Shown: positions 36,531-45,486 of the stretch, piece after piece | How positions within the stretch are numbered: the stretch's first letter is position 1 | How the letters are laid out: the number at the start of each line of letters is the position of its first letter | NCBI GenBank assembly: GCA_012729635.1 | Contig: JAAYCT010000023.1 | Location: 1-54,242, forward strand | Direction of reading: 5' to 3' | Length of the DNA stretch: 54,242 nt | DNA from: Clostridiaceae bacterium | Lineage (GTDB): Bacteria; Bacillota; Clostridia; Saccharofermentanales; Saccharofermentanaceae | Translations under genes and position numbers: made by a program | Notes under the pieces: model-generated | The model's database searches: none | Told to the model about the DNA's origin: nothing | The model's input: the letters and a program-made list of their open reading frames with translations, nothing else

Positions 36531-37695
36531 GATATCGCACCTCTTTTTCGAATGAGGCCAAACCCAGTTTCATCGCCGCGTCGATCTTCCGGATTGCCGC
36601 CTCGTCGCCGGCGGCAACGGCCTCCTCGCGTCTTTTGCCCAGAATTTCGGCGAAAACACCGCGGAGAGATTTCTCTTTCCGGAGCATTGCCGGGTCAATC
36701 TGTGCGGTCGTCTTGTCATATACTCGGGCATCGAAACACTCGCGTCGCAAAGCGGCCCTGAGCGCGGCGACGTCGGGCGAGAAATCAGGCGGCACGGCTC
36801 CGATCAGGGTGATTCGAAAAGCGCTTTCTTTGAATTCTTCCCGATATTGATCACGAAGATCGCGCAAAACGAGGTCTGTCATTATTTTTTGCGTATCACA
36901 CCCGTCAATCGAAACGTCGAGCGTATAAAAATCTCTCCGGTTTACAATGACGTATTCCAAATCCGTACGGCCTTTTCCTACCGTACCGACGTAAACCCCT
37001 CTCGGGCCGGGCTCGTCGTACCCTCTGGCCTCCGGACAGCCGGAGTATGCAAAATACGTGCGACCCGATCGGCGGACGGGCGTCGCGTCATGGATATGCC
37101 CGAGTGCCGCATAGTCCGCGTTACTTTTCTCGATCCATGATGTACGGATCGGATTATACGAAGACTCGCTCTTGCTTCCGGAAAGAAGTTCGCCGTGCAG
37201 AACAATCAGCTGGATGGCATCGGATTTTGCCCCCTCGGGCGCGGTGACCTCAAAATCCGGCGGACACAGTCCGGATGTGTTGTGCGCGGACCGAAACGCC
37301 GCTCCCCAAACCACGGTGTTGAGCTCGGAACATACGACCGGCTCGAAATTCCCGCTGAACACGTGCACGTTCGAAGGCCATTCCTCCGCTTCGTACGGGC
37401 AGAAACGAATATACGGATCATGATTGCCGGGCGATATAAATACGCGCGTATCGGGAATTTCCGTGAAGGCACGAATAATCGCGCGGCTTTGTTCCGATGA
37501 AATCCGAACCGCGTCCAACAAATCTCCCGCTATCAGAAGAATCTGCGCCTTGCGTTCCCGGCAGATCGAAACGATATCATAAAAAGTACGCCATTGCTCA
37601 TCCCTGCGCATCGCCGCACGTGCGGCGGGGAGGGTTGAAAACGGTGATCCGAGATGCAGATCCGCCGTGTGAACGATACGAATTTTCCGTGGCAC
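36517..37695 (-). CDS. yhaO: YhaO-type metallophosphoesterase (SbcD-like nuclease)
   Basis: 392 residues. Calcineurin-like metal motifs in order: TADLHLG, GDLLD, GNHDPY, VLHGE and GHIH, followed by a C-terminal capping region. It probably cuts DNA ends together with the YhaN-type ATPase encoded next, as SbcD does with SbcC. The start is GTG at 37695, with AAGGAGG five bases upstream; an ATG at 37737 lacks a site and lies in the promoter region. Confidence 0.9.
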   Translation of the reverse strand: MPRKIRIVHTADLHLGSPFSTLPAARAAMRRDEQWRTFYDIVSICRERKAQILLIAGDLLDAVRISSEQSRAIIRAFTEIPDTRVFISPGNHDPYIRFCPYEAEEWPSNVHVFSGNFEPVVCSELNTVVWGAAFRSAHNTSGLCPPDFEVTAPEGAKSDAIQLIVLHGELLSGSKSESSYNPIRTSWIEKSNADYAALGHIHDATPVRRSGRTYFAYSGCPEARGYDEPGPRGVYVGTVGKGRTDLEYVIVNRRDFYTLDVSIDGCDTQKIMTDLVLRDLRDQYREEFKESAFRITLIGAVPPDFSPDVAALRAALRRECFDARVYDKTTAQIDPAMLRKEKSLRGVFAEILGKRREEAVAAGDEAAIRKIDAAMKLGLASFEKEVRYHDDS

Positions 37696-37740
37696 CGTTT
37701 CCTCCTTTTTCCATAAAACATCGCAGGACCGATTCATATT

Positions 37741-37769
37741 ATTCTATCATTTCGCAACAAACCGCTCAA
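37741..37769 (-). promoter_or_regulatory. promoter of the yhaO-yhaN operon
   Basis: Minus-strand TTGAGC (37769-37764), 17-base spacer, TAGAAT (37746-37741), 45 bases upstream of the GTG start. Confidence 0.6.
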
Positions 37770-37897
37770 CAAAAGTCATTCGGTTCACGGGAGTATCCGA
37801 GGATGTGTACGAGCCGGATGGATGGTGTACAATATGCGTGAACGGGTCGTGAAACGCCCGGTTCTCCTGTTCTATTGCCCGAATCAACGGAGATTGT

Positions 37898-39469
37898 ATG
37901 TCCCGAAGGCGTATCGGTCAACGAAAACTGTTTTTCAACGCGACTACGCACCTGATTATTTTGGGTGTGATACTTCTTTTTCAGCTGATCCTGATCGGTC
38001 TGCTGTCCGTATTTCTTCAAAATCTTTCTTCCGTCGTTCTCGCCGGTCTTTACGTAATCGGACTGATTGTCTGTGTCTATGTGTCGGTCCGGCACGACAA
38101 CCCCTCCACACGAATTTTCTGGATTGTCCTGATTGCGATTTTTCCCGCCTTCGGCATTCTGATGTATTTGATGTGGGGACTTCCCCGAAAGGCCAAGCAT
38201 CAAACCGGACCGGAAGCCCGCGCGCACGAGGAAGCGGCCGAAGCACTGCGCAGGTATGTGAGCATAAAGGACCGGGAGGCCTCCGTTCTTTCCGGAGCAT
38301 ATGCGGAAAACGCTCACGTCCGATTGATTTCCGAATATCTTACCCGCCAGAATTTTCCCGTTTTCGCGCATACGCGGATGAGCTATTTTTCGAGCGGCGA
38401 GGCGTTATTCGAGGATTGTCTTTACGAAATGGAGCGCGCGGAAAAAAGTATTTTTATGGCGTTCTTCATCCTTCGGGAAGGCCGGTTGTGGGATCGGTTC
38501 CATGAAATCCTTTCACGAAAAGCCGCGGAGGGCGTTGAGGTAAAGCTCCTGATCGACGACGCCGGAACGATGTTCAGCGTTTCCCGCGACATGCTCCGGT
38601 CTCTGAAAGCGGAAGGAATCGAGGTCACGGTATTCAATCCGACATACCGATATCTGAACAATCTGTATCTGAATTATCGCAATCATCAGAAATACATCAT
38701 CATCGACTCAAACACCGGGTACACCGGAGGAATCAATCTGGCCGACGAATACGCCAACTATAACTCCTTTCTCGGATACTGGAAAGACACCGGGATCAAG
38801 CTTTACGGAAGAGGCGTTTACGGAATGACGACGACATTTCTTTGCATGTGGGACATTGCGGTAAATAATTACACCGCCGTCTATGAGCGTTATCTTCCGA
38901 CCGTGTCTCCCGAAACCGACGGGTTTTGTCATGTTTTTTATGACGGTCCGCACAACAATCCCAGCAATCCGGCCGAAGGAACCATCATGCGAATGATTGA
39001 AACCGCTCATACCTCTCTTCTGATCACGACGCCGTATCTGGCCGTTTCGGAAGAATTTATCCATTCGATATGCCGCGTTGCGAAAAGCGGCGTACGCGTT
39101 GCAATCATCGTTCCTTATAGACTGGATCACTGGTATGTTTTTGAGGTAACGCGAAGTTATTTTCTCGCCCTGATGGAGGCGGGCGTTGAGGTTTACCGGT
39201 TTGCTCCGGGGATGCAACACTCCAAAATGATTGCGGTCGACCAAACGCATGCTCTGGTCGGATCGATCAATCTGGATAATCGCAGCTTCTATATTCAGTA
39301 TGAGGACGGTGTTTGGGTATTTGATAACGATATCGCCCCGAAAGTGCATCGCGATATCGAAGAAATCATCGCAAAAAGCTATCGGGTAAATCCCTCGGAA
39401 ATAAGGGATGAAGGATTTCTTCGGAATTCGATCGGCTACCTGATGCGGCTGTTCTCTCCCCTGATGTAA
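37898..39469 (+). CDS. cls: cardiolipin synthase (phospholipase D family)
   Basis: 523 residues. Two N-terminal membrane helices, then two PLD domains with HKD motifs at H263 (HQKYIIID) and H441 (HSKMIAVD), each followed by the GG/SI(N)LD segment. It condenses two phosphatidylglycerol molecules to cardiolipin at the inner membrane. Start has GGAG seven bases upstream. Monocistronic; it converges with the helicase gene, 25 bases apart with no clear hairpin between. Confidence 0.94.
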   Translation: MSRRRIGQRKLFFNATTHLIILGVILLFQLILIGLLSVFLQNLSSVVLAGLYVIGLIVCVYVSVRHDNPSTRIFWIVLIAIFPAFGILMYLMWGLPRKAKHQTGPEARAHEEAAEALRRYVSIKDREASVLSGAYAENAHVRLISEYLTRQNFPVFAHTRMSYFSSGEALFEDCLYEMERAEKSIFMAFFILREGRLWDRFHEILSRKAAEGVEVKLLIDDAGTMFSVSRDMLRSLKAEGIEVTVFNPTYRYLNNLYLNYRNHQKYIIIDSNTGYTGGINLADEYANYNSFLGYWKDTGIKLYGRGVYGMTTTFLCMWDIAVNNYTAVYERYLPTVSPETDGFCHVFYDGPHNNPSNPAEGTIMRMIETAHTSLLITTPYLAVSEEFIHSICRVAKSGVRVAIIVPYRLDHWYVFEVTRSYFLALMEAGVEVYRFAPGMQHSKMIAVDQTHALVGSINLDNRSFYIQYEDGVWVFDNDIAPKVHRDIEEIIAKSYRVNPSEIRDEGFLRNSIGYLMRLFSPLM

Positions 39470-39494
39470 ATAAGAGGGAAAACAAGGACCAAGC

Positions 39495-40631
39495 CTATTC
39501 TTGTATGCCCGGGTTCTCCGGATCGAGCTCCTCGGGCTCCGCATGCGTGAACCGAACGATATCATTCATTCGGGCGGTTTCGGCATACGAGACGAATGTA
39601 AAGGCCTCGCCCTCCTTGCCCGCGCGTCCGGTACGGCCGATCCGATGCAGATAGTATTCGTTTTCCAGCGGAACATCATAGTTGATGACCGCTTCTATAT
39701 CCGCTACGTCAATCCCGCGCGCCGCCACATCGGTCGCAATCAGCACCGAAAAGACTCCGTTTCGAAATTCCTCCATAATCCGGTTTCTTGATTTCTGAAC
39801 AATATCTCCGTGCAAACAATCGACCGGGAGACCATAACTGCGAAGTCTTGCGGTCAGCGTTCGTACTTTGGACTTTGTGTTGCAGAAAATCATCACCTTC
39901 GAAAGCGATCTCTTGGTGATAATATCCGCGGTGATCCTCGGTTTATCCTTTTCCGCGACGGTTATGATGAACTGCCGGATTTTCGGAAGATCCTCCTCTT
40001 TCGGAGCGATATCGATCTCGACCGGTCGGTGAATATACTCATAGGATATGTTCATGACTTCTCTGGACATCGTCGCGGAAAAAAGGGCAATCTGTTTGTC
40101 CGAAGGCGTATAGCTCATGATCTTCCGGATATCTTTGATAAACCCCATGTTCAGCATCTCATCCGCCTCATCCAGGATCAGCGTATGGATCGAGGAAATG
40201 GATATCGTGTTTCTGGAAATATGATCCAGAAGACGCCCGGGGGTCGCGACCACGATTTGCGGATGCGCCTTGAGTTTACGGATCTGCACATCCATGCGTT
40301 GACCGCCAATGACCGAAACGACCGAAAGCCCGTGGATATATTTCCCGAGGTTTTTGATCTCGGAGCTGATTTGAAGGGCAAGCTCCCGGGTCGGAGACAG
40401 AATCAGAGCCTGAATGTAGTCCACATTCATATTCAGATATTCGAGAATCGGGATTCCGAACGCGAAGGTTTTTCCGGTACCCGTCGGGGCACGCGCGATG
40501 ACGTTATAGCCATCCATCATCGGCGGCAAAGCCTTTTGTTGAACGGATGTCGGAATGCTGACACCGGCATCCCGAAGTGCTTTTTCCACTTCCTTGGACA
40601 GATTCAAAGTTCGAAACGAATGTATTTCCAT
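39495..40631 (-). CDS. DEAD-box RNA helicase
   Basis: 378 residues, the two RecA domains with almost no C-terminal extension. Q motif FRTLNLSKEVEKAL...PTSVQQKALP, motif I APTGTGKT, PTRELA, DEAD in LILDEADEML, SAT, and HRIGRTGRAG. An ATP-dependent RNA unwinding enzyme; the lack of a C-terminal RNA-binding tail separates it from DeaD/CshA-type proteins and leaves its substrate open. GAAAGGAAAG precedes the ATG. It follows the LtaS-like gene by 27 bases on the same strand. Confidence 0.94.
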   Translation of the reverse strand: MEIHSFRTLNLSKEVEKALRDAGVSIPTSVQQKALPPMMDGYNVIARAPTGTGKTFAFGIPILEYLNMNVDYIQALILSPTRELALQISSEIKNLGKYIHGLSVVSVIGGQRMDVQIRKLKAHPQIVVATPGRLLDHISRNTISISSIHTLILDEADEMLNMGFIKDIRKIMSYTPSDKQIALFSATMSREVMNISYEYIHRPVEIDIAPKEEDLPKIRQFIITVAEKDKPRITADIITKRSLSKVMIFCNTKSKVRTLTARLRSYGLPVDCLHGDIVQKSRNRIMEEFRNGVFSVLIATDVAARGIDVADIEAVINYDVPLENEYYLHRIGRTGRAGKEGEAFTFVSYAETARMNDIVRFTHAEPEELDPENPGIQE

Positions 40632-40658
40632 GCTTTCCTTTCGGTATTCACCGAATCC

Positions 40659-43190
40659 TTACGAATCGGGCGCAGTCGGGACGGTTCGGGCGGGTTCATC
40701 AAAAATATACGTCGCCCGTTCTTTTTTCCCGAACAGATTGTTGTAGATCAGGTATGAGTAGTCCCTGAGTTTTCCGTCCCCGTCGGGGATGGCGGAAATA
40801 CAATCCATACGAACACCGGTCGAATCAATGACACCCATCGTGCTGATGACCGGGTACTGACCATACAGTTCCTTTAAAAATAAATGATAGTCCGACATTT
40901 CAATGCCTGCGGTCTCGAGAAGCAGCGTCGACAGGTAGTTGGTGCTCATCGACCGGTTATTCGCCTCGGCGATATCAAAATTCGCCCAGAGAAAATACTC
41001 GGTACGATACAATTTCTGCATCGTTGCCGCGGAAAGATCGGACATCCCTTCCCCGAGAATCGTCTCATAAAATCCGTTCTTCATCCCGGGAAGATGATCT
41101 CCGAAAAACAAGACGATCGTCGGCTCGTCACAGCGGGAAAAATAATCGATCAGATCATTCACCGCTTCGTCCGTTTCGCGAATCAGGGACAGGTACTGCT
41201 CCGTTTCCGGGAATCGATCCGGATACTCGCTCAGGCGTACATCCTCGGAAAAGTTCTCGTGGATCTCCCCGTATCCCCCGTGGTTCTGCATCGTCACGTT
41301 GAAGATAAAAACCGGCGAATCCCCTTTATTCTCGAACAGTTCGATCACCTTGTCAAACGAAGACCGATCGCTGATATACTCGCGAATATACTCCGGACGG
41401 TCAAAATCGTCGACGGAGATGAATCGGTCGAAGCCGAGCCGCTCATATACCTTCGGCCGACTCCACCCGCTTTCGAGGTACGGATGCACGGCAAGCGTGG
41501 AGTAGCCGTTTCCCTTAAGCGTCCAGGCAAGCGATCCGGACTTTTCGTCGATATACTGTAGATAGGGAACGCTTCCACCGGGAAGAAAAGCCATCGAATT
41601 TCCCGTTAAAAACTCAAATTCGGAATTGGCCGTCCCGCCGCCGAATGTCGAAACGTAGAGAGGACCGCGAATCGTGTCCGTGGAAAGAGCATTGATGTAT
41701 TCGTCATACTCAATGTTCGTCTCAAAATTCGCGACATCGGAAAGATTCGCGTACGATTCGCACATGATGACGATGATGTTCGGCCGATCGACGCTCTCGG
41801 CCGACCCGCGCCCATCAAATGCAATATCCGCCGCATTCCGTGCAATCGGAACGATCATGGCCCGTCCTTCAAGCGTTTCTTTTCTCTGCGCCATTTGTTG
41901 TCCGATCTCCGAAATCCGATCCGCACGATAACCCTCCGGCGTTTTCGCGATCAGGTCCTGAGCGTTCATCGTAAGCGCGAGAAGAAAACCGTTCTTCGAG
42001 TAATTTGCCGGTTGGTTCCAAACGTTATTGGTAATCCCGAGTTTTTGCATAAAGCTCAGCCGGGTAATCTGGTAACGATCCGTTGCGAAAAGCGCGGCGA
42101 CAAGGCCGATCGTAAGCGCAAAGGTCGTCAGGACCCCAATCACTCTCTCGCGTTTGTTTTTTGCGGAAAAATCGATTTTCGCGACCACGATCCCGACCAT
42201 CAGCAAACTTAAAAAGGTAAGCACCAAGGCGGAGGAAAGAAGCAGGGGATACTGGCCCGACACATTGATGGCGGTCCGAACGGTAACGATATCCCATATC
42301 TGGACCGGTTCGCCGCGGAACAGGATCTTGTAATAGTTGATTACGGCGATCGTATAAATCAGCAAATTGGCAACGATTACGCTTATTTTCAATCGATTGA
42401 TTGCCCAAAACGAAAAAAGATAAATCAACAGATAGAAGATGTAGTTCACGATGTAAACCTGTATGTTTTTACCGAAGAACGAAAAGTCGTTCAAAATTTC
42501 AACAATCAGGAACGAAATCGCCGGCATGACAAAAAGCACCGCCCAACCGGCGCGTTTTCGTCCTTTTTCCTCAAAACGAAGATCGGTCAGCGCGGCAATC
42601 ACGCAAAGGAGTATCATTCCGAGCGATACAAAATATGCCGGGAAATTTATCCGGCTGAAGCCGTACTGCGCGTTGACCTGAAACTCGGGCCCGCTGTATG
42701 CGCCGGGAATCGATATGTCGGTTTGACACCCTTCGGACGCTTCCGATACCCATGCGACCGGCGGTCGGTCCGAGCGCGCTCCGATCGCGCGCAATGCAAC
42801 GGTGTACTCCGTGTTCCGATCCAAAACAAGATCGGTGTCAAAACGAAGATACGCATTATCCTTAACCTCCGAAAGCGGAACGATTCTTTCCAAAAGAACG
42901 ACTCCCTCCGGATCCGAAAGGGTAAACAATATCTGTCCGGGCTCTTCGCCCTCCGTATATGTGGCGATCCGGTACTCGATAAAAGTAAGATGCCGTTTCT
43001 CGGGAATAAACGACTGTATCAGGGGAGTCTCGTCGCTGAGCTCCCCGATTGTTCTCGACTGTTCTCCGATACAGGACGTCGCAGAATGATCGACAAAAAT
43101 ATCAAACTTAACGGTGAGGACGATCACTACGATCAGTGCGAGCGTACCGACGATGGCCCACCGTAAGCGATTATGAGTTAACGAAAACAT
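40659..43190 (-). CDS. LtaS-like membrane sulfatase (phosphoglycerol transferase family)
   Basis: 843 residues. One N-terminal membrane helix (~11-28), a ~150-residue extracellular beta-rich domain (~40-185), five or so membrane helices (~190-390), then an extracellular alkaline-phosphatase/sulfatase domain with metal site NIIVIMCESY, the nucleophile Thr in TFGGGTANSEFEF and FGDHLPG. LtaS-type enzymes polymerise glycerol phosphate from phosphatidylglycerol onto lipid anchors. The outside domain between helices 1 and 2 is not part of the classical five-helix LtaS, so a different acceptor or substrate is possible. Neighbouring cls also uses phosphatidylglycerol. AGGTG upstream of 43190. Confidence 0.88.
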   Translation of the reverse strand: MFSLTHNRLRWAIVGTLALIVVIVLTVKFDIFVDHSATSCIGEQSRTIGELSDETPLIQSFIPEKRHLTFIEYRIATYTEGEEPGQILFTLSDPEGVVLLERIVPLSEVKDNAYLRFDTDLVLDRNTEYTVALRAIGARSDRPPVAWVSEASEGCQTDISIPGAYSGPEFQVNAQYGFSRINFPAYFVSLGMILLCVIAALTDLRFEEKGRKRAGWAVLFVMPAISFLIVEILNDFSFFGKNIQVYIVNYIFYLLIYLFSFWAINRLKISVIVANLLIYTIAVINYYKILFRGEPVQIWDIVTVRTAINVSGQYPLLLSSALVLTFLSLLMVGIVVAKIDFSAKNKRERVIGVLTTFALTIGLVAALFATDRYQITRLSFMQKLGITNNVWNQPANYSKNGFLLALTMNAQDLIAKTPEGYRADRISEIGQQMAQRKETLEGRAMIVPIARNAADIAFDGRGSAESVDRPNIIVIMCESYANLSDVANFETNIEYDEYINALSTDTIRGPLYVSTFGGGTANSEFEFLTGNSMAFLPGGSVPYLQYIDEKSGSLAWTLKGNGYSTLAVHPYLESGWSRPKVYERLGFDRFISVDDFDRPEYIREYISDRSSFDKVIELFENKGDSPVFIFNVTMQNHGGYGEIHENFSEDVRLSEYPDRFPETEQYLSLIRETDEAVNDLIDYFSRCDEPTIVLFFGDHLPGMKNGFYETILGEGMSDLSAATMQKLYRTEYFLWANFDIAEANNRSMSTNYLSTLLLETAGIEMSDYHLFLKELYGQYPVISTMGVIDSTGVRMDCISAIPDGDGKLRDYSYLIYNNLFGKKERATYIFDEPARTVPTAPDS

Positions 43191-43220
43191 TTATGCACCT
43201 CATTGATTCGCGCAACATAG

Positions 43221-43248
43221 ATTATAGAACTTTTTGGGGTAATATCAA
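43221..43248 (-). promoter_or_regulatory. promoter of the LtaS-like gene
   Basis: Minus-strand TTGATA (43248-43243), 16-base spacer, TATAAT (43226-43221), 30 bases before the start codon. Confidence 0.7.
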
Positions 43249-43301
43249 CCGACCCGGCTTTGGTCAGTTGCACAGTTTTACTGTTCCGAAGCCTGTTATT
43301 G

Positions 43302-43310
43302 TGCTAGAAT
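43302..43310 (+). promoter_or_regulatory. extended -10 promoter of the moxR operon
   Basis: TGCTAGAAT, an extended -10 element 41 bases before the MoxR start; the -35 is poor (TGTTCC-like). Divergent from the LtaS promoter. Confidence 0.5.
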
Positions 43311-43351
43311 CAATGCGAATTCACCCCTTCAGGAATCCCCGAGGAGCAAAT

Positions 43352-44293
43352 ATGGACGTTGTCAATGTATTGGATCTTGTTGAAAAAATCCGATCGAACA
43401 TCAGCCGTGTCATGGTCGGAAAAAGCGCTTCCGTCAATCTTTTGCTGATTGCACTTCTGAGTCGGGGGCACGTGCTTCTGGAGGATGTTCCCGGTATCGG
43501 CAAAACCACATTGGTCAATGCTCTGGCCAAATCTCTGGACTGCAGTTTCGCCCGAATTCAATTCACTCCGGACGTTATGCCTTCGGATATCACGGGTCTT
43601 TCGATATACAATATGAAGACCCGCGAGTTCGAATTCCGTCCCGGACCCGTCTTTCATCAGATTCTTTTGGCCGACGAAATCAACCGGACATCCCCCAAGA
43701 CACAGTCCAGCCTGCTCGAAATCATGCAGGAGGAACAGGTTACCGTCGACGGGGTTACCTATCCCTCTCCCAAACCGTTTATGGTTCTTGCCACGCAGAA
43801 TCCGATCGAGCACGCCGGAACATTTCCCCTGCCCGACGCGCAGTTGGATCGCTTCAGTATGTCCATACGGATGGGATACCCTTCCTTTGAGGAGGAAGTG
43901 AATATTCTTACCCGTAACGAATCGAATTCCGGTGTTTGCGATATCCGGCCGATTGTTTCCTCCGAAGACATCCTGATGCTTCGGGACTGTGCCTCGGGTA
44001 TCATTTGTTCCAATCCGATCAAGCAGTACATCTCCGCATTCGCCCAAGCGTCCCGTAAGCATTCGGAGCTGTTGATGGGCATCAGTCCCAGGGCGTCCAT
44101 TCATCTGATGAATGCGGCCAAAGCGCTAGCGATGATGGAGGGAAGAAAGTATGTAATTCCGCAGGATGTGAAACGACTGGTTCTGCCGGTTTTGTCGCAT
44201 CGTATTATTTTGCGGTCCGATGCCGGCTCCTCGCGAAGAACCGCCGAGATGATTCTCGGCGAGATGCTCAAGAGCATCCCGGTCCCGAAATAA
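43352..44293 (+). CDS. MoxR-family AAA+ ATPase
   Basis: 313 residues. Walker A GIGKTTL, Walker B ILLADEINR, sensor 1 ATQNP and the C-terminal lid with GISPRAS. MoxR proteins act as chaperone-like partners of VWA or DUF58 proteins. GAGGAG seven bases before 43352 fixes the start; a longer in-frame opening to 43136 would overlap the divergent promoter and has no site. First of four genes joined by 1-4 base overlaps. Confidence 0.94.
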   Translation: MDVVNVLDLVEKIRSNISRVMVGKSASVNLLLIALLSRGHVLLEDVPGIGKTTLVNALAKSLDCSFARIQFTPDVMPSDITGLSIYNMKTREFEFRPGPVFHQILLADEINRTSPKTQSSLLEIMQEEQVTVDGVTYPSPKPFMVLATQNPIEHAGTFPLPDAQLDRFSMSIRMGYPSFEEEVNILTRNESNSGVCDIRPIVSSEDILMLRDCASGIICSNPIKQYISAFAQASRKHSELLMGISPRASIHLMNAAKALAMMEGRKYVIPQDVKRLVLPVLSHRIILRSDAGSSRRTAEMILGEMLKSIPVPK

Positions 44294-45486
44294 TGTATTT
44301 CCGAAGACTCCTTTTTATCCTGCTGAGCGGAGTTTGTCTGGGGGCTTTGCTTTATTCCGGGCGCGCCGTATTTTTCTACATTCTTGTTTTTCTTCTTTCC
44401 GTTCTTCTTCTTTCGGCCGTCGAAATTATAATGGCCTCCTTTTCGTTTCGCATCGAATCGGAACGCGAAAGCTCGTACCCGAATAAAAACGAAAATTTCT
44501 CGCATCGCCTAATCGTGCGATCGATCTTTTTCCCGGTCCTTCACATCCGGATCGACTGTCGGTACGGACACACCACGAATTTAATCCGCGAAAAGCGCAT
44601 ATATCACGTTTTTGCAACCAAAACTCATCCGGCAAGACTTGATATTCCGATGGTTTCAAACTATGCCGGCCTTTTTGAGTTCAGGGTATCCTCCGTCGAG
44701 CTTTATGATTTTCTTGGCTTCTTTCGTTACTCCGTTCCGCTTCGGAAACGATTTCCGGAGAACCCCGTTCAAATCCCGGTTTTACCCAACATCCGTCGTT
44801 TTTCAAGAGCTCCCCGCGTTTTTTCCGAACTGATTCCGCCGATGAGAAAAACAAATGAGCGTTCCGAAAACGTCGGTGGTCGCGAGTATCGTCCGGGGGA
44901 TGATTTTCGAACCGTCAACTGGAAACGCACCGCCAAAACCGGCGTTCTTTATATAAAGGAATACGAAAAAGGAACGCAGGATTTTCATTTGCTTTACATC
45001 GATCTGACCCGCCCGATCGTGGCCGGGGAAGAATCGACAATTACCTCGGATCGCCTTCTGGCCCAGGCCGCCGACCTTTGCGCTTTCCTTTTGCGCGAGC
45101 AAAGGCCGGTCAATCTGCTGAGCTTTTCGGAGAACGGAGAGGAGCAGTGCGGAATTCTGCACGGCGGATCGCTTGAAAAAGCAAAGCTTTATCTGTCCAC
45201 CCGAAGTTTCGTCGATACCGTTCCCGAGGAATACAAGGATCGACTCTCCTCCATATGGGAAATCGGAAAGAATTCTCTTTCCGTATTCAGCTCCGCCCTG
45301 ACTCCCGAGCCTTTGTCTTTCCTGTCGCGATTTTCGGGCGATCTGGCAACGGTGACTTTGTTTATAATTACCCAAAAGGGTCACGAGGACCGGGCTCTTT
45401 CGGTTTGCGACTATTATGCGCGAATGGGCGTGCATTGCTTTCGAATCGGTCCGAGGACGGGCGATGACGAGGAGGGGGCGCGATGA
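44293..45486 (+). CDS. DUF58 domain protein
   Basis: 397 residues. Two N-terminal membrane helices (~6-48), a beta-rich region, and the DUF58 core with GGREYRPGDDFRTVNWKRTAKTG, a short form of a von Willebrand A-like fold (the LLYIDLTRP strand carries the D residue of a reduced metal site). It starts on the last base of the moxR stop codon (TAATG). Together with MoxR and a transglutaminase-like membrane protein this forms a widespread but poorly understood triad thought to act on the envelope. Confidence 0.9.
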   Translation: MYFRRLLFILLSGVCLGALLYSGRAVFFYILVFLLSVLLLSAVEIIMASFSFRIESERESSYPNKNENFSHRLIVRSIFFPVLHIRIDCRYGHTTNLIREKRIYHVFATKTHPARLDIPMVSNYAGLFEFRVSSVELYDFLGFFRYSVPLRKRFPENPVQIPVLPNIRRFSRAPRVFSELIPPMRKTNERSENVGGREYRPGDDFRTVNWKRTAKTGVLYIKEYEKGTQDFHLLYIDLTRPIVAGEESTITSDRLLAQAADLCAFLLREQRPVNLLSFSENGEEQCGILHGGSLEKAKLYLSTRSFVDTVPEEYKDRLSSIWEIGKNSLSVFSSALTPEPLSFLSRFSGDLATVTLFIITQKGHEDRALSVCDYYARMGVHCFRIGPRTGDDEEGAR

